Assembly: GCA_003255025.1 (NCBI GenBank)
Contig: QANY01008571.1
Coordinates: 310,001 to 374,000 of the forward strand
Direction of reading: 5' to 3'
Length of the DNA stretch: 64,000 nt
Source of the DNA: Datisca glomerata
Taxonomy: Eukaryota > Streptophyta > Magnoliopsida > Cucurbitales > Datiscaceae
How positions within the stretch are numbered: position 1 is the stretch's first letter; each line of letters begins with the position of its first letter. Under the pieces are notes generated by a model. It saw only the letters and a list, made by a program, of their open reading frames with translations. It had not been told where the DNA came from and ran no database searches. Position numbers and translations under genes: made by a program. Shown here piece by piece: positions 11,761-21,371 of this stretch.

Positions 11761-12215
11761 TTCTTAATCACGATTAGGATTTTGAACTCTTCGTCGATGG
11801 TTGGTTTAGTTGCTGGTCACCGTGGGTCATTGTGGGTCCTTCTCTTCTCGCGACTCGTGGTTCGTTCACCGGGGTTTGTGGTTCACTGGCCGTTGTGGTT
11901 CGCTCGCCATGATTCGTGGGTCTTTCTCGCGTTGGTGTGATCCGTAGCTGTGGCTCTGGGTCTTGCTGTGAGCTTTTCTAGTTTTGATTCTAGTTTTCCT
12001 TGGTCTTGTTAGTTCTTGTTTTCCATGGTTTCTAGTTCTAGTTTTGGTCTCTTGCTGTGGTTTGCCGTGGTTTTGGTTTAATTCTGATTTTGGGTTGAAT
12101 CTGGTTTTCTATGGATCTTTCTAGTTCTCTAGTTTGCTATAGTTCACTGTGGGTCTTTTTCTGATTCTGGTTTCTGTTGAGTTTCACGGACCTTGAGTTT
12201 ATGGTTTATGGTTGT
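11760..12215. repeat. Degenerate GT/TC-rich repeat tract
   Basis: Variants of GTGGTTCGYTCRCC, GGTCTTTCT and TCTAGTTCTAGTTTT recur through this stretch. No frame stays open. It looks like an eroded simple or tandem repeat. Confidence 0.55.
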
Positions 12216-12698
12216 CGTCACTGTTCATTCTTACTCTAAATTATTGTTGATAATATTTTCTTAATCATACCATCATGAACACATCATCGTTTGTAGATCT
12301 TTTTCTCGAGATGCACTCTTATGAAAGACTCCTTTCATAAAAAAAAACACAATATATGTGCCTCCTCTACGGATGGCTCCTTGAACAAGAAACTCATCAT
12401 GAAGTCATATGCTCAAGACGCATCTTCCGTTATCATTTCAGTATCTTCTGAGCCAAAGAGAAAATGTGACTTTTTTACAATCTCAGTCAACCCAAAAGCG
12501 TATGAAAAACGTCTGAAAATTTGTAGTCATTCACTCATTAGCCAATTTTTTGTCAAAAGGATATGAACCATGGAAGCTCTCAGTACTTAAAGAAAAGTTT
12601 CAATCCATTTGGAAGCTTAATGCTCAATGGCGCATCATCTCTCTTGGACGTGGATTTTTTCATATACTTTAGAATTCTGAAGATTATAAAGCACGAGT
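12216..12698. other. No recognised gene
   Basis: An open frame on the plus strand (12321-12566, 81 codons) has no family pattern I recognise and no partner exon. I would not call it a gene. Confidence 0.4.
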
Positions 12699-12724
12699 TT
12701 AGTGTATTGGATCATTTTCTTTCA

Positions 12725-13513
12725 AGCCGGAGTTCTTAGACTTCAGCCATGCATCACCGAAACAGTGATAGTCACCTTGGCATGTCGAGTCTGTCCAGAA
12801 TAAATTTGCTAGACGATTATCTGTGTCAATGTTGTATTTGCGATACATATCTGGATCCATCTCCAATTTTACAGTAAAAAAAGCAATAACTGCTTCTAAA
12901 TCAGTTTCGATCCCCTGCGCTTTTCGCCGCTTCTCCATCTTATTGGAATGATCCGTCTATAAGAAACCCACATTTTTGTAACCACCTGCTTGGTCGACCA
13001 TGTAATCAAACACTTAGCTTAGCCTTACACCAACATTGTACAATCATGTTGCCTGAGCCGTGTACGTTTCAATCACTGCTCTATTGGATCGAAGAAATGG
13101 CACGTCCTGTGATGAGGCGGTGGGATGGTTGTGCGTAACTTCAAAATCTTTAACGACCCATTTTTTCATCTTCTTATCCAAGTTCACCCTAAAATAAGCA
13201 CGAGAATCCACCATTGTCAAGCTTTTGGTTCTTGGTCGGTGTCCTCTCTGCCCATATATGTTTTCTCTAAAATTCCTTCTTTTGAGCAAACCCATCCTCG
13301 TAGCACAGTTTCTCCCTCTCTGTTCTTGCATTTATAATATTTTCGTACACTGAACCCAACATCGTCTGCGTATGTATAGTTGAAATGTTCAGCCTCTTGT
13401 AACGTATCAAAATTTTCACCAATAACATCATCATTTCGCAAGTTAGCTAATGTGGATGAACCCGGTTGCGCACTCATCTCAGCCAAGTTTATGGTTACTT
13501 CATGATGACTCAT
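12725..13513 (-). pseudogene. FAR1/FHY3-like (MULE-derived) N-terminal fragment
   Basis: The minus-strand start at 13513 gives an acidic N-terminus, then the FAR1 DNA-binding region: FDTLQEAEHFNYTYADDVGF, SVRKYYKCK. A one-base frame change near 13245 leads to YFRVNLDKKMKKWVVKDFEV and THNHPTASSQDVPFLRSNR. After stops at about 13040, the next parts are VFDYMVDQAGGYKNVGFLID (about 12950-13010), then TDNRLANLFWTDSTCQGDYH and CFGDAW (12730-12830), matching the start of the transposase-like domain. The homology stops there, before the catalytic part and the SWIM zinc finger. FAR1/FHY3 proteins are transposase-derived transcription factors; related proteins are encoded by MULEs. Frameshifts and truncation mark a pseudogene. 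It may derive from a MULE or from a retroduplicated host gene. Confidence 0.85.
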
Positions 13514-13617
13514 CTTTGAAGATGCTTAATCTTAAAAAAAATATAGAAAACTAAACATCATGATAACTCATCTTTGAATATGCTTAATCTTAAAAAAAAT
13601 TAAAGAAAACTAAACAA
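13501..13617. repeat. 58-bp tandem duplication at the FAR1-like start
   Basis: Copy 1 is 13501-13558 and copy 2 is 13559-13617. Both start CATGATRACTCATCTTTGAA and contain GCTTAATCTTAAAAAAAAT. The boundary covers the presumed start codon of the FAR1-like pseudogene, so the duplication repeated its first codons and leader. Confidence 0.85.
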
Positions 13618-13819
13618 ACATTAACTTTTTGGTGTAGCCAATCACTTAGTTGGAAATGAAAATTGGATAATCCAAAAAAATGGAGGTGCAAGTGTATTTG
13701 AAGTGAGAATGTGTTTAATTTAGTGAATATATGATTTTTAAGGATGGTTTACGAAGAGCAATTACCCCTATTAATTGCACAACCACTAGACACCACCAAT
13801 CAATAAAAAAGTCAAACTA

Positions 13820-13995
13820 GGTGATTAGGACCCAAACGCTACTTTGGTGGTCCTAATCTCCTATAGGTTAGATGAATCGACTATAATAACATGCGTTTAG
13901 GGCCAACTATTCGCGTTTGGACTACAAATGTCATAGTAATAGGTGTTTGACCCGTGTGTTTGGAGAGCGATCATCAGGCCCGAAACACCATTCAT
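13820..13995. repeat. AAACGC/GCGTTT repeat cluster, left group
   Basis: It contains CCCAAACGC (about 13831), GCGTTTAGGG, CGCGTTTGG, AGGTGTTTGACCCGTG and ATCAGGCCCGAAACACC. The same phrases recur in the tandem array at 15341-15700. Confidence 0.75.
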
Positions 13996-14525
13996 GAACA
14001 TAGTTAGTTAATTCGGGGATGGCAAAAATACGGAGTATTATTCAGCATGTATAATTCGAGAATTTAACGGTCAAACATTCGGTTAAAATTTGGTCAATAA
14101 TATGTGATACGTAAAAATTCGGATAAGGGTTTTAAACGAGTATCATACGTTTTCTTTTCAAAAATTCGGTACTAAAAATACAGCTTTAAAATTTATAAAT
14201 AAATATTAATATAATAATATATTATGAATATGGAAAAAATATCATTCTACAAATTTCTTAAACATTTTCATAAACCAAAATATATTGATCAATTAATAGT
14301 ATTATGTTCATACAAAATATAGTCATTAATCCAAAATATTTAATCCATAAAAGCTAATTGAATTAATAAAAACTATCAAATAATGAGATCATCGGGTGGT
14401 AAAGTTTCATCAAAACAAGATTCGTTTGGGGTACGAAGTAGCTCAGACTAGTTGCACAAACTCATGTCATCTAAAGCAAATGGTTCTTCTTCAAAAAAAT
14501 ATTATGGTTCTTCTTCAAATCCTTC

Positions 14526-14759
14526 TTAAGCAAATGGATTGATCTTGGAAAGATCAATAGGCGTCATATCCAGCACTTCACGATGCTTATACATTGTCAT
14601 CATCAAAGAGTTCATTCTCACGTACACCAAATCATCCAACATTATCGGTGTCAATCTATTTCTCTTTTTCGTTTGGACTGCTTCCCATGTACTCCAGTTT
14701 CTTTCACAAGCTGACGAGCTACACGGTTGGCTCAAAATTCTAATTGCAATATTTTGCAA
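14526..14759 (-). pseudogene. hAT transposase C-terminal dimerisation fragment
   Basis: The 77-codon minus-strand frame begins IAIRILSQPCSSSACERNWS and continues TWEAVQTKKRNRLTPIMLDD, LVYVRMNSLM. This is the signature of the hAT-family dimerisation domain (Dimer_Tnp_hAT), with the conserved S..CERNWS and NRL...R/LDLV spacing. The rest of the transposase (BED finger, RNase H-like core) is not visible beside it. hAT proteins cut and paste DNA as oligomers; this is an isolated remnant of a dead or non-autonomous copy. Confidence 0.9.
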
Positions 14760-14823
14760 TACAGGAAATATTGAACCATTAAACTGACGAGCTACACGGT
14801 TGACTCAAAATTCTAATTGCAAT
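14711..14823. repeat. Direct duplication of 40 bp, 73-bp offset
   Basis: CTGACGAGCTACACGGTTG followed by rCTCAAAATTCTAATTGCAAT lies at 14711-14750 and again at 14784-14823, with one difference. It duplicates the 5' part of the hAT dimerisation coding piece. Confidence 0.9.
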
Positions 14824-15340
14824 CTTTTCAAAATTTTTATGGTACAGGTGACGTACCATACAATTGTTGAAAGCATCCTAGATCATCTCTTATGGACCCC
14901 ATGAGAAATGATCAAAGAGTAGATTAAATCCTTGTACGGTATGATGTTTGTACCGTAGCATCTCCTTTCATCTTCTTCCCCAAATGTCTCTGCAACACGA
15001 ACAAAACAAAACCCACCTAATTCTCTTAGCTCCTATCTCTCTCTCACAATCGTTCTGAGTTCTGTCATCTCAGCGTATAAGCCCCTCTTCTACAGGGATA
15101 GAAAGAGAGAAGAGAACAGAGAGGAGTGAAATGAACGAGAAGGGTATTTGAATTTAGGCGCATAATTCAGTTGTATAATTCACGTACCGAATAAGTACGT
15201 GAATTATACTTCCTGACCCAAAAATACACGTATAAATCCGTGTCTTTGGGAAAAATACTGGAACATAAAGTATTATATGGATTTGTAAAGATTCACGTAT
15301 AGAACGCGTCTTCACCAACAGAGTTCATGAATAGCATTTA

Positions 15341-15700
15341 GAGCATGCTGATGGCGTTTGGGTCCCAAACGCCATTGTAACAGGTGTTTGGCCCATATCC
15401 ATTGACACGGGGCAAACGCCTTTGTGTTAAGAATTTGGGTGCGACCATCAGGCCCCAAACGCCATTGTAACTGGCGTTTGGCCCATGTCGATGAACAGGG
15501 GCCCAACGCCTTTGTGTCAAGCGTTTGGGACGGGACCATCAGGCCCCAAACGCCAGTCGTGACTGGTGATTCACCATTCATGAATGGCGTTTGAGGCCTG
15601 CTCATGGCATTTGGGACCCAAACGCCATTGTAACAGGTGTTTCACCCGTGTCCATCGACAAGGGCCAAACGTCTTTGTGTCAAGCATTTGGTCTCAATAC
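15341..15700. repeat. Tandem ~105-bp repeats rich in AAACGCC/GGCGTTT palindromes
   Basis: About three to four imperfect units. Each contains CCAAACGCCATTGTAAC, yGGyGTTTGGCCCATGTC, CCAACGCCTTTGTGTCAAG and CCATCAGGCCCCAAACGCC. At 15353-15373 there is a perfect palindrome: GGCGTTTGGG, one central T, then CCCAAACGCC. A near copy with one arm mismatch is at 15606-15626. The minus-strand open frames here are repeat artefacts, not genes. Confidence 0.9.
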
Positions 15701-16690
15701 TCCCTATTATGCTTTCAAAAACCTGGATGAAAAATTAAAATAAGCGCGAGACGAACCATAACATAAGGGCGAATCTACTCTTCGTAGAATCCAATTGGAT
15801 AGATTGACAGTTTGTAAATGTTACACTTATACACAAAAATGTTTAGGATCAAGTTTAAAAATCAATGATACAATAAACAAACTTAACCAATGATTTGTGG
15901 ATTCGACAGAACCTCCCCATAAATCTTAGAAAACTCACAATATTAATTGCATATTTATATCCATAATATGTCAAACGTCTGTCATGCAACTTTGACAAAT
16001 TTAGAATCTAAAAAAACTTAGAATCTAATACAAACTAACTAAGAATCTAAAAAAACTAAAATCCAAACAATCTTAGAATCCAACATATTTATATCCACAA
16101 AAAGATCATATCTACTTTGACAAAACATTATGATGCAACTTTTCTCTTTTTTGACAAAGCATCATGTGAATTCTTTGTACGTCCTTCATGTTCTCGTTCC
16201 GATTTAGTATCCTTATTAGTGTCGTCATCATGGTCATCTTCATCATCGTTAACTGAATCTTCACCATTATCATCATATTTATCAACTGCATCATCATCAC
16301 TCTAAGACGTCTTTGCAACTTCACCTACAAGTGTACATATTCAGTATATTTTGATTTCAAACTACAAAATAAATAGGGAAAGATCATAAGTTTACAATTT
16401 TCTTATCCTTTTTTTCATTGATGCTTTGGCCTTTATCATCGCCTCACGTGTATGCAACTTTTTTTTGTAATAACAGCTTGTTGAGACCGTCAATCATGCG
16501 CATCATACCTGCCGCGCATGCCGTCAACACCTACATTATCCAAATTACGCGTTATTATGATATTGAATGACTAAATAATAAATATTAACATCATAACTCA
16601 CATAATCGCCTTCAGCAAATGGAAGACCCAGGATTGGAACATCATTTGGAATGTCAACCAACTCACTACGACTATCTGGGAGTGGTAACT
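15701..16690. other. No gene recognised; AT-rich with an ATC/TCA-rich patch
   Basis: At 16160-16305 a TCATCATC-rich stretch yields low-complexity frames on both strands. On the minus strand it could be an acidic tail of the neighbouring plant-mobile-domain pseudogene, but I cannot link it by splice sites. 15990-16085 has several copies of TTAGAATCTAA. Confidence 0.45.
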
Positions 16691-16899
16691 AAATCTGCCA
16701 TGATGGTAATGGGATGTCAGTCACTCTTATATCATCAACGACCGCTCTAGCCGACCCTGATGCTCCTGGTACTGTTGTGACTGTTGCGGTTGATGGCGCT
16801 GCTACCTATACATAGTAGATTACAAAATTACATTATATAACAATACGAGTAATCTCCTAAATTTAAAAACCACTTAGAGACGTTAAGCACCTACGAAGA

Positions 16900-18933
16900 T
16901 GAAGATCCCCCATCATAGTTGTAAGACAACCACTTTTTCTAGAATTCATCATAAGTATCTTTGCTATCGCCATCTACATCAATGATAAATTGTATCGCTA
17001 TGAAACCTCCAAAGCACCAGAAAAATCCTCTCTGGTGAATAGTTGATCACATAACATAAAATTTTGGGGTCTGTATGGGATGTATGGCGCCTCAGTTCCC
17101 ATACTCTGCCGTGAGACGCGCTCACCCAAGTGTCATGCTCTTCTAGTAGGGCCTTGCAGCAAGATTCTCATAGTGGTAGGAGGTATATTATTGATGCAAT
17201 AGTTAGGCAAGTTTGTACGTTTTCCCCAATGGTATCAATTGATCTGTAAGTTCAAAAATAAATAGTTGGTAAGTAAAACATTATTCATACTCGGGAGGGG
17301 GGGGGGGTAATATAAGAATTGATATAATTGGGCCTCATGTATCAAAGTTTAACACGAAATTCTTTTAGGCAGTGACCGACATCCCTTGTTCCTGACTCAA
17401 CATCTAACCAACATGCTGCTCTCGGGAACATGTCTAGACCACCCAATGGTCTGCTTAGTGCGAAACATGAAAAGTACTCACAAGCCCATACCTCTCATAC
17501 TCTCTAAAATCCCCTTGTCCCTACACCTTTTTCACGGCATAAAGCGTTCATATTGGAATACAATACGGACAATGCCGAACCATTCCCAATTATACTCATG
17601 TATCTTATCTAATTTCTGTAGGTTGGGGAGGAAGTACAAATAAACTTTATTGCTCTTGTCATAAAAAATTGTACTACCCAAGAGCACAAAAAAAAGACTC
17701 TCGTCAAAATGTCCTCCTGCTTAGGAGTAGTACACTCGTACCTAACATAATTATCAAATATCCATTGATAGCTAACTTTTTTCTCCAACCTTCGACAACG
17801 GTTTGCCGACTAGCTTTTGCAAACCCTTTTTGTTCTTGTACAGTTCCAAATGATAGTCTAGTTGTTGACCGTCGACTTTCAGGTAAGTTATCGCAGCGAA
17901 GTCCAATGGTGTCATTGTCATTTCTCCCACTTCATTTATATGAAAGGTGTGGGTTGTATCCCACCATTTCTCGGCCAAACTTTTCAATAGGACGCGATCC
18001 AAGTGCCCGGTTTTCAATATACTTATAAAATAACTAAACCCAAAAGCATCGACATTCCTTCTCACATTTTCAAGAAGCCTACTGTACCATCGAGATACTA
18101 GTGTAGTGTTCCCAAAACCACGAATATCAAAATCATAGAACTCAGCCTAAGAAACCAAAATGTAAGTATGACTTGGTGAAAAATGTGTGTGGAGAAAATT
18201 GTACTATAATCCCTATTGTAACATTTCGTCGAACACCTTACAGGCAATAAACATACACTATAATTTTTCATCTAAAACATATAACGCTACCAATAATCAT
18301 ACATTTCTAGAAGCATCACATAAAAAACACTCAGTTTTCAAAATGATTCAAGTATCTATTTGGTGTTTTAACAATATAACACATAACAACCAATTTTTTT
18401 GTTAAATAAACTTACATTTTATCCTTGGATGGGATATAGCATTTCATTGAACATGTTACCTGCATTCATATAAATATAATATATATTTCAATATGGCATT
18501 TTTATCAAACACCTTATGGACAATGAAAAAAAATACACCATATATGACATTTCGTCGAACATTTTAAGGCTTATGAAAATACTATAGTTTTCCATCCAAG
18601 ACATATATTTCTACCAACAACCATACATTTCTATAATCATCACATAAAAAACATCCAATCTGTAGAACGTATCAAGTATATATTACGTGTTTTAACAATA
18701 TAACACATAAAATTCAAAATCTTTAAAGAAAAGCCTACATCTTGTTTGCTTGGGTGAGATATATGCTCCGTTGGAGCAAAATGAAGAATGTGGCTACTAA
18801 GATTTCTATTCTTTGGACGAAATCTTTTCACCCCATAATCGGTGGCATCGTAAGACCCTTTGGAAAAGCTCGAGCTCGATCTTGGTTGCGTCGTTACACT
18901 CAATATTGTAACTTTATGCTTTCCTCTAACCAT
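16900..18933 (-). pseudogene. Plant mobile domain (PMD, MAIN-like) protein, broken
   Basis: Exon 1 is probably 18933 down to about 18741: MVRGKHKVTILSVTTQPRSS, ending ...HISHPSKQD at a GTAGGC donor. Exon 2 starts about 18147 after a TTTCTTAG acceptor: EFYDFDIRGFGNTTLVSRWY, then GFSYFISILKTGHLDRVLLK, SLAEKWWDTTHTFHI and GEMTMTPLDFAAITYLKVDG. That is the core of the plant mobile domain (aminotransferase-like PF10536). At about 17770 an A run is one base too long and shifts the frame; the other frame continues VSYQWIFDNYVRYECTTPKQ with further stops. A later piece (about 17580-17640) reads KLDKIHEYNW. PMD proteins include host silencing factors and proteins carried by MULEs and Gypsy elements. 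This copy is a pseudogene, more likely transposon-borne given its surroundings. Confidence 0.8.
18215..18770. repeat. ~325-bp tandem duplication inside the PMD pseudogene
   Basis: ACATTTCGTCGAACAyyTTA (18219 and about 18548), then CCAAyAAyCATACATTTCTA, CATCACATAAAAAACA and GTTTTAACAATATAACACAT recur with an offset of about 325 bases. After each copy comes an exon-1-end-like sequence (about 18412 and 18738), so the splice donor with its intron was duplicated. Confidence 0.8.
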
Positions 18934-18954
18934 TATTGGTGAAAAAAAATACAT

Positions 18955-19790
18955 TATTAGAAGGATATGGGGTTTGGGGTCGCGGGATGGACGGATCTGG
19001 CTCGAGTTTGGAGTGGGTTTTGACTCGTGTGTTCAATGAGAGATTGTGGATTTGACTCGTGTGTTGCCACGAATTTGGATCAGTTTTGATGGATTTTAGG
19101 CTGTGAAGAGAGATGAAGATGGAGATGAACAAGCAGACTAGGGTTTGAGTGAAGAGAAATGAAGTGTTGAGAGAGAGGGGGAAGGGTGGGTATCGATTTT
19201 TCAAGAATAAAGGGGAAGAGATTTTGTAACGTTGGGTTTAATTTTGATAAGAAATAAGGTTAGATTTGAAAATTAAATTTATAGGAAAATTAATTGAAAC
19301 AGAAAGGGTTATTTTTCAAAAATTATGGGGTTATTATTATAAAATAAAAAGTTAAATTTCAAATATCAAATTTTAAACTTTTTATCGGATATGCTTGATT
19401 TAACAGTAGAAACCGACCTTAAGGATTATACGAGTTCGTCAAAATGATGAATAGGATTCATCGACCATCATAACATCACGACATATAATTATATGAGGTG
19501 AAAACCCGTCTCGCTTGATACTTGTCACACAACAAAATTATCAATGATAACTTTTATCGAGTTTATGATTAAGTGTTCAATTGTTTCAGAATCCTTAATT
19601 AATCCAATCTAATTTCACATAATAAGTGAGTATCATGAATGTTTGCATTGAAATAACGAGTTTTTTCTATTTTATAAAACTATCAATTTTAAGAAAATTT
19701 GTGAAGAATGGCGATTAGAGCTATACAAAAGGTGATTAGGCGCAAAAAAGTGGTGATTGGGAGGAGATTGACGATCACCTATTTATACAT
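18955..19790. other. No gene seen
   Basis: Upstream side of the PMD pseudogene. GA/GT-rich to about 19215, then AT-rich. A GGCGATTAG/GGTGATTAGG cluster starts near 19710 and includes GGCGTTTGGGGA at about 19791. Confidence 0.5.
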
Positions 19791-19929
19791 GGCGTTTGGG
19801 GACTCAAATAGTCGATTGAAGGCATAAAACTAGCGCTTGGCTTTGACGATATGATTAGCTCCTTCAAGATGTCGTTAGGGGCTTAAAATAGACGATTCAC
19901 CTATTAGGTATGGCGATTAGGTTTTAGGT

Positions 19930-20957
19930 GTTCAGCAAATACATAGTGGTGTACAACAAATTCTTCAGGGTTCACCAAAATTTAAAAAATCATTTTTTTA
20001 ACCCCAATATCTAATTGGTGAACCCCACTACGTATTTGGTGAATCTCTCTAAGAATTATTATCTTGTACGTATTTGATGAACGCCACACCGTAATTGGTG
20101 AACCTCACTATGTAATTTGTGAACCCAGTATGTATTTGGTGAAACCCTTCAAGAATTATTATTTTGTACATATTTGGTGAACTCCACTACATAATTGGTG
20201 AAACTACTACGTATTTGATGAACCCTAGTACGTATTTGGTGAACTCCTCTAAAATTATTATTTTGTACGTATTTGATGAACCCTATTACGTATTTGGTGA
20301 ACCCCGATACGTATTTGGTGAAGCCCTCTAAAAATTATTATTTTGCACGTATCTAGTGAACCCCACTACATATTTGGTGAATCTTAGTACATATTTGTCG
20401 AACCCTTCCAAGAATTATTAGCTTGTACGTATTTGGTGAACTCTACTACGTAATTGGTGAACCCCCCTATTTGATAAACCCCAATACGTATTTGGTAAAC
20501 CCTTCTAAGAATTATTATTTTGTACGTATTTGATGAACCTCACTACGTTCCACTAAGTATTTGATGAATCTCAGTACGTATTTGATGAACCCTCCAAGAA
20601 TTATTATGTTGTACGTAATTGGTGAACCTCATTACGTATTTGGTGAACCCAGTAAGTATTTGGTGAACCCCTCCAAAAATTATTATTCTATACGTATTTG
20701 GTAAACTCAACTACGTAATTGGTGAACCCCACTACGTATTTGGTGAACCCCTCCAAAAATTATTATTTTGTACGTATTTGGTGAGCCCCACTATGCAATT
20801 GGTGAACCCCACTATGTATTTGATGAACCCTACTACGTATTTGGTGAATCCCTATAAAATTTATTAATTTATACGTATTTGATGAATGTGAGTACATAAT
20901 TGATGAAACTCAATATATATTTGATGAACTCAATACGTATTTAATGAACCCTCAAAA
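19930..20957. repeat. ~1-kb minisatellite, ~21-bp units in higher-order ~85-105-bp blocks
   Basis: The basic unit is close to TACGTATTTGGTGAACCCCAC (variants with TAATTGG and TTTGATGAA). Groups of three to five units are separated by a CTCCAAGAATTATTATTTTG-type spacer, giving a second, longer period. The first unit (19930-19985) is inverted: it reads TTTGGTGAACCC on the minus strand. No frame remains open. It ends about 415 bases before the PPD4-like start codon. Confidence 0.92.
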
Positions 20958-21141
20958 AAATATACTATCTGCAGAAATTTGTGTGATTCAAATTACTTCA
21001 AAAATAATCTATAAATCATAATAACCTAACATCAATGCCAATGAATTATTTTCGGCGTTGCTAAAGTATTCCCACTTTTCCCTGAAGACTCCACACAATA
21101 TCAAAGAAAGGGCCAAATCTAACAAAAATGAAAATAAAAGC

Positions 21142-21147
21142 CACGTG
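21142..21147. promoter_or_regulatory. G-box (CACGTG)
   Basis: CCACGTGGC lies at 21141-21149, about 225 bases upstream of the PPD4-like start codon. G-boxes bind bZIP and bHLH factors and are common in light-responsive promoters of photosynthesis genes. Function here is inferred. Confidence 0.55.
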
Positions 21148-21371
21148 GCAACATAAGAATGATGATTTTCTTACAGAAAATGTGTAAAATACATCATGTC
21201 CACACAAATTCGAAAGCATCCCCCACTTTGCATTTTCCTCTTCATCATCATCTGCTCCAAATTCTGAGTTTTAATTTGGTCATTTCTTCGACTGACCTGA
21301 AACTAAAGAATCAAAGAGAACTTTTGATTTTCTAATTGCTCTTCCATTTTGTAAGGCCGTCGGCAGGGAAA

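Noticed and set aside
12321..12566. 81-codon plus-strand frame
   Set aside because: No family resemblance I can name and no gene structure around it.
15312..15605. 97- and 60-codon minus-strand frames rich in Gly/Pro/Trp
   Set aside because: They are translations of the AAACGCC tandem repeat and repeat the same words; repeat artefact rather than protein.
16112..16324. Met/Thr-rich and Ser-rich frames on opposite strands
   Set aside because: Both come from a TCATCA-type low-complexity patch; could at most be a tail of the PMD pseudogene, which I cannot join by splice sites.
19930..20957. CRISPR-like array, because of regular ~21-bp repeats
   Set aside because: Units are head-to-tail with no unique spacers, in a plant nuclear context; it is a minisatellite.
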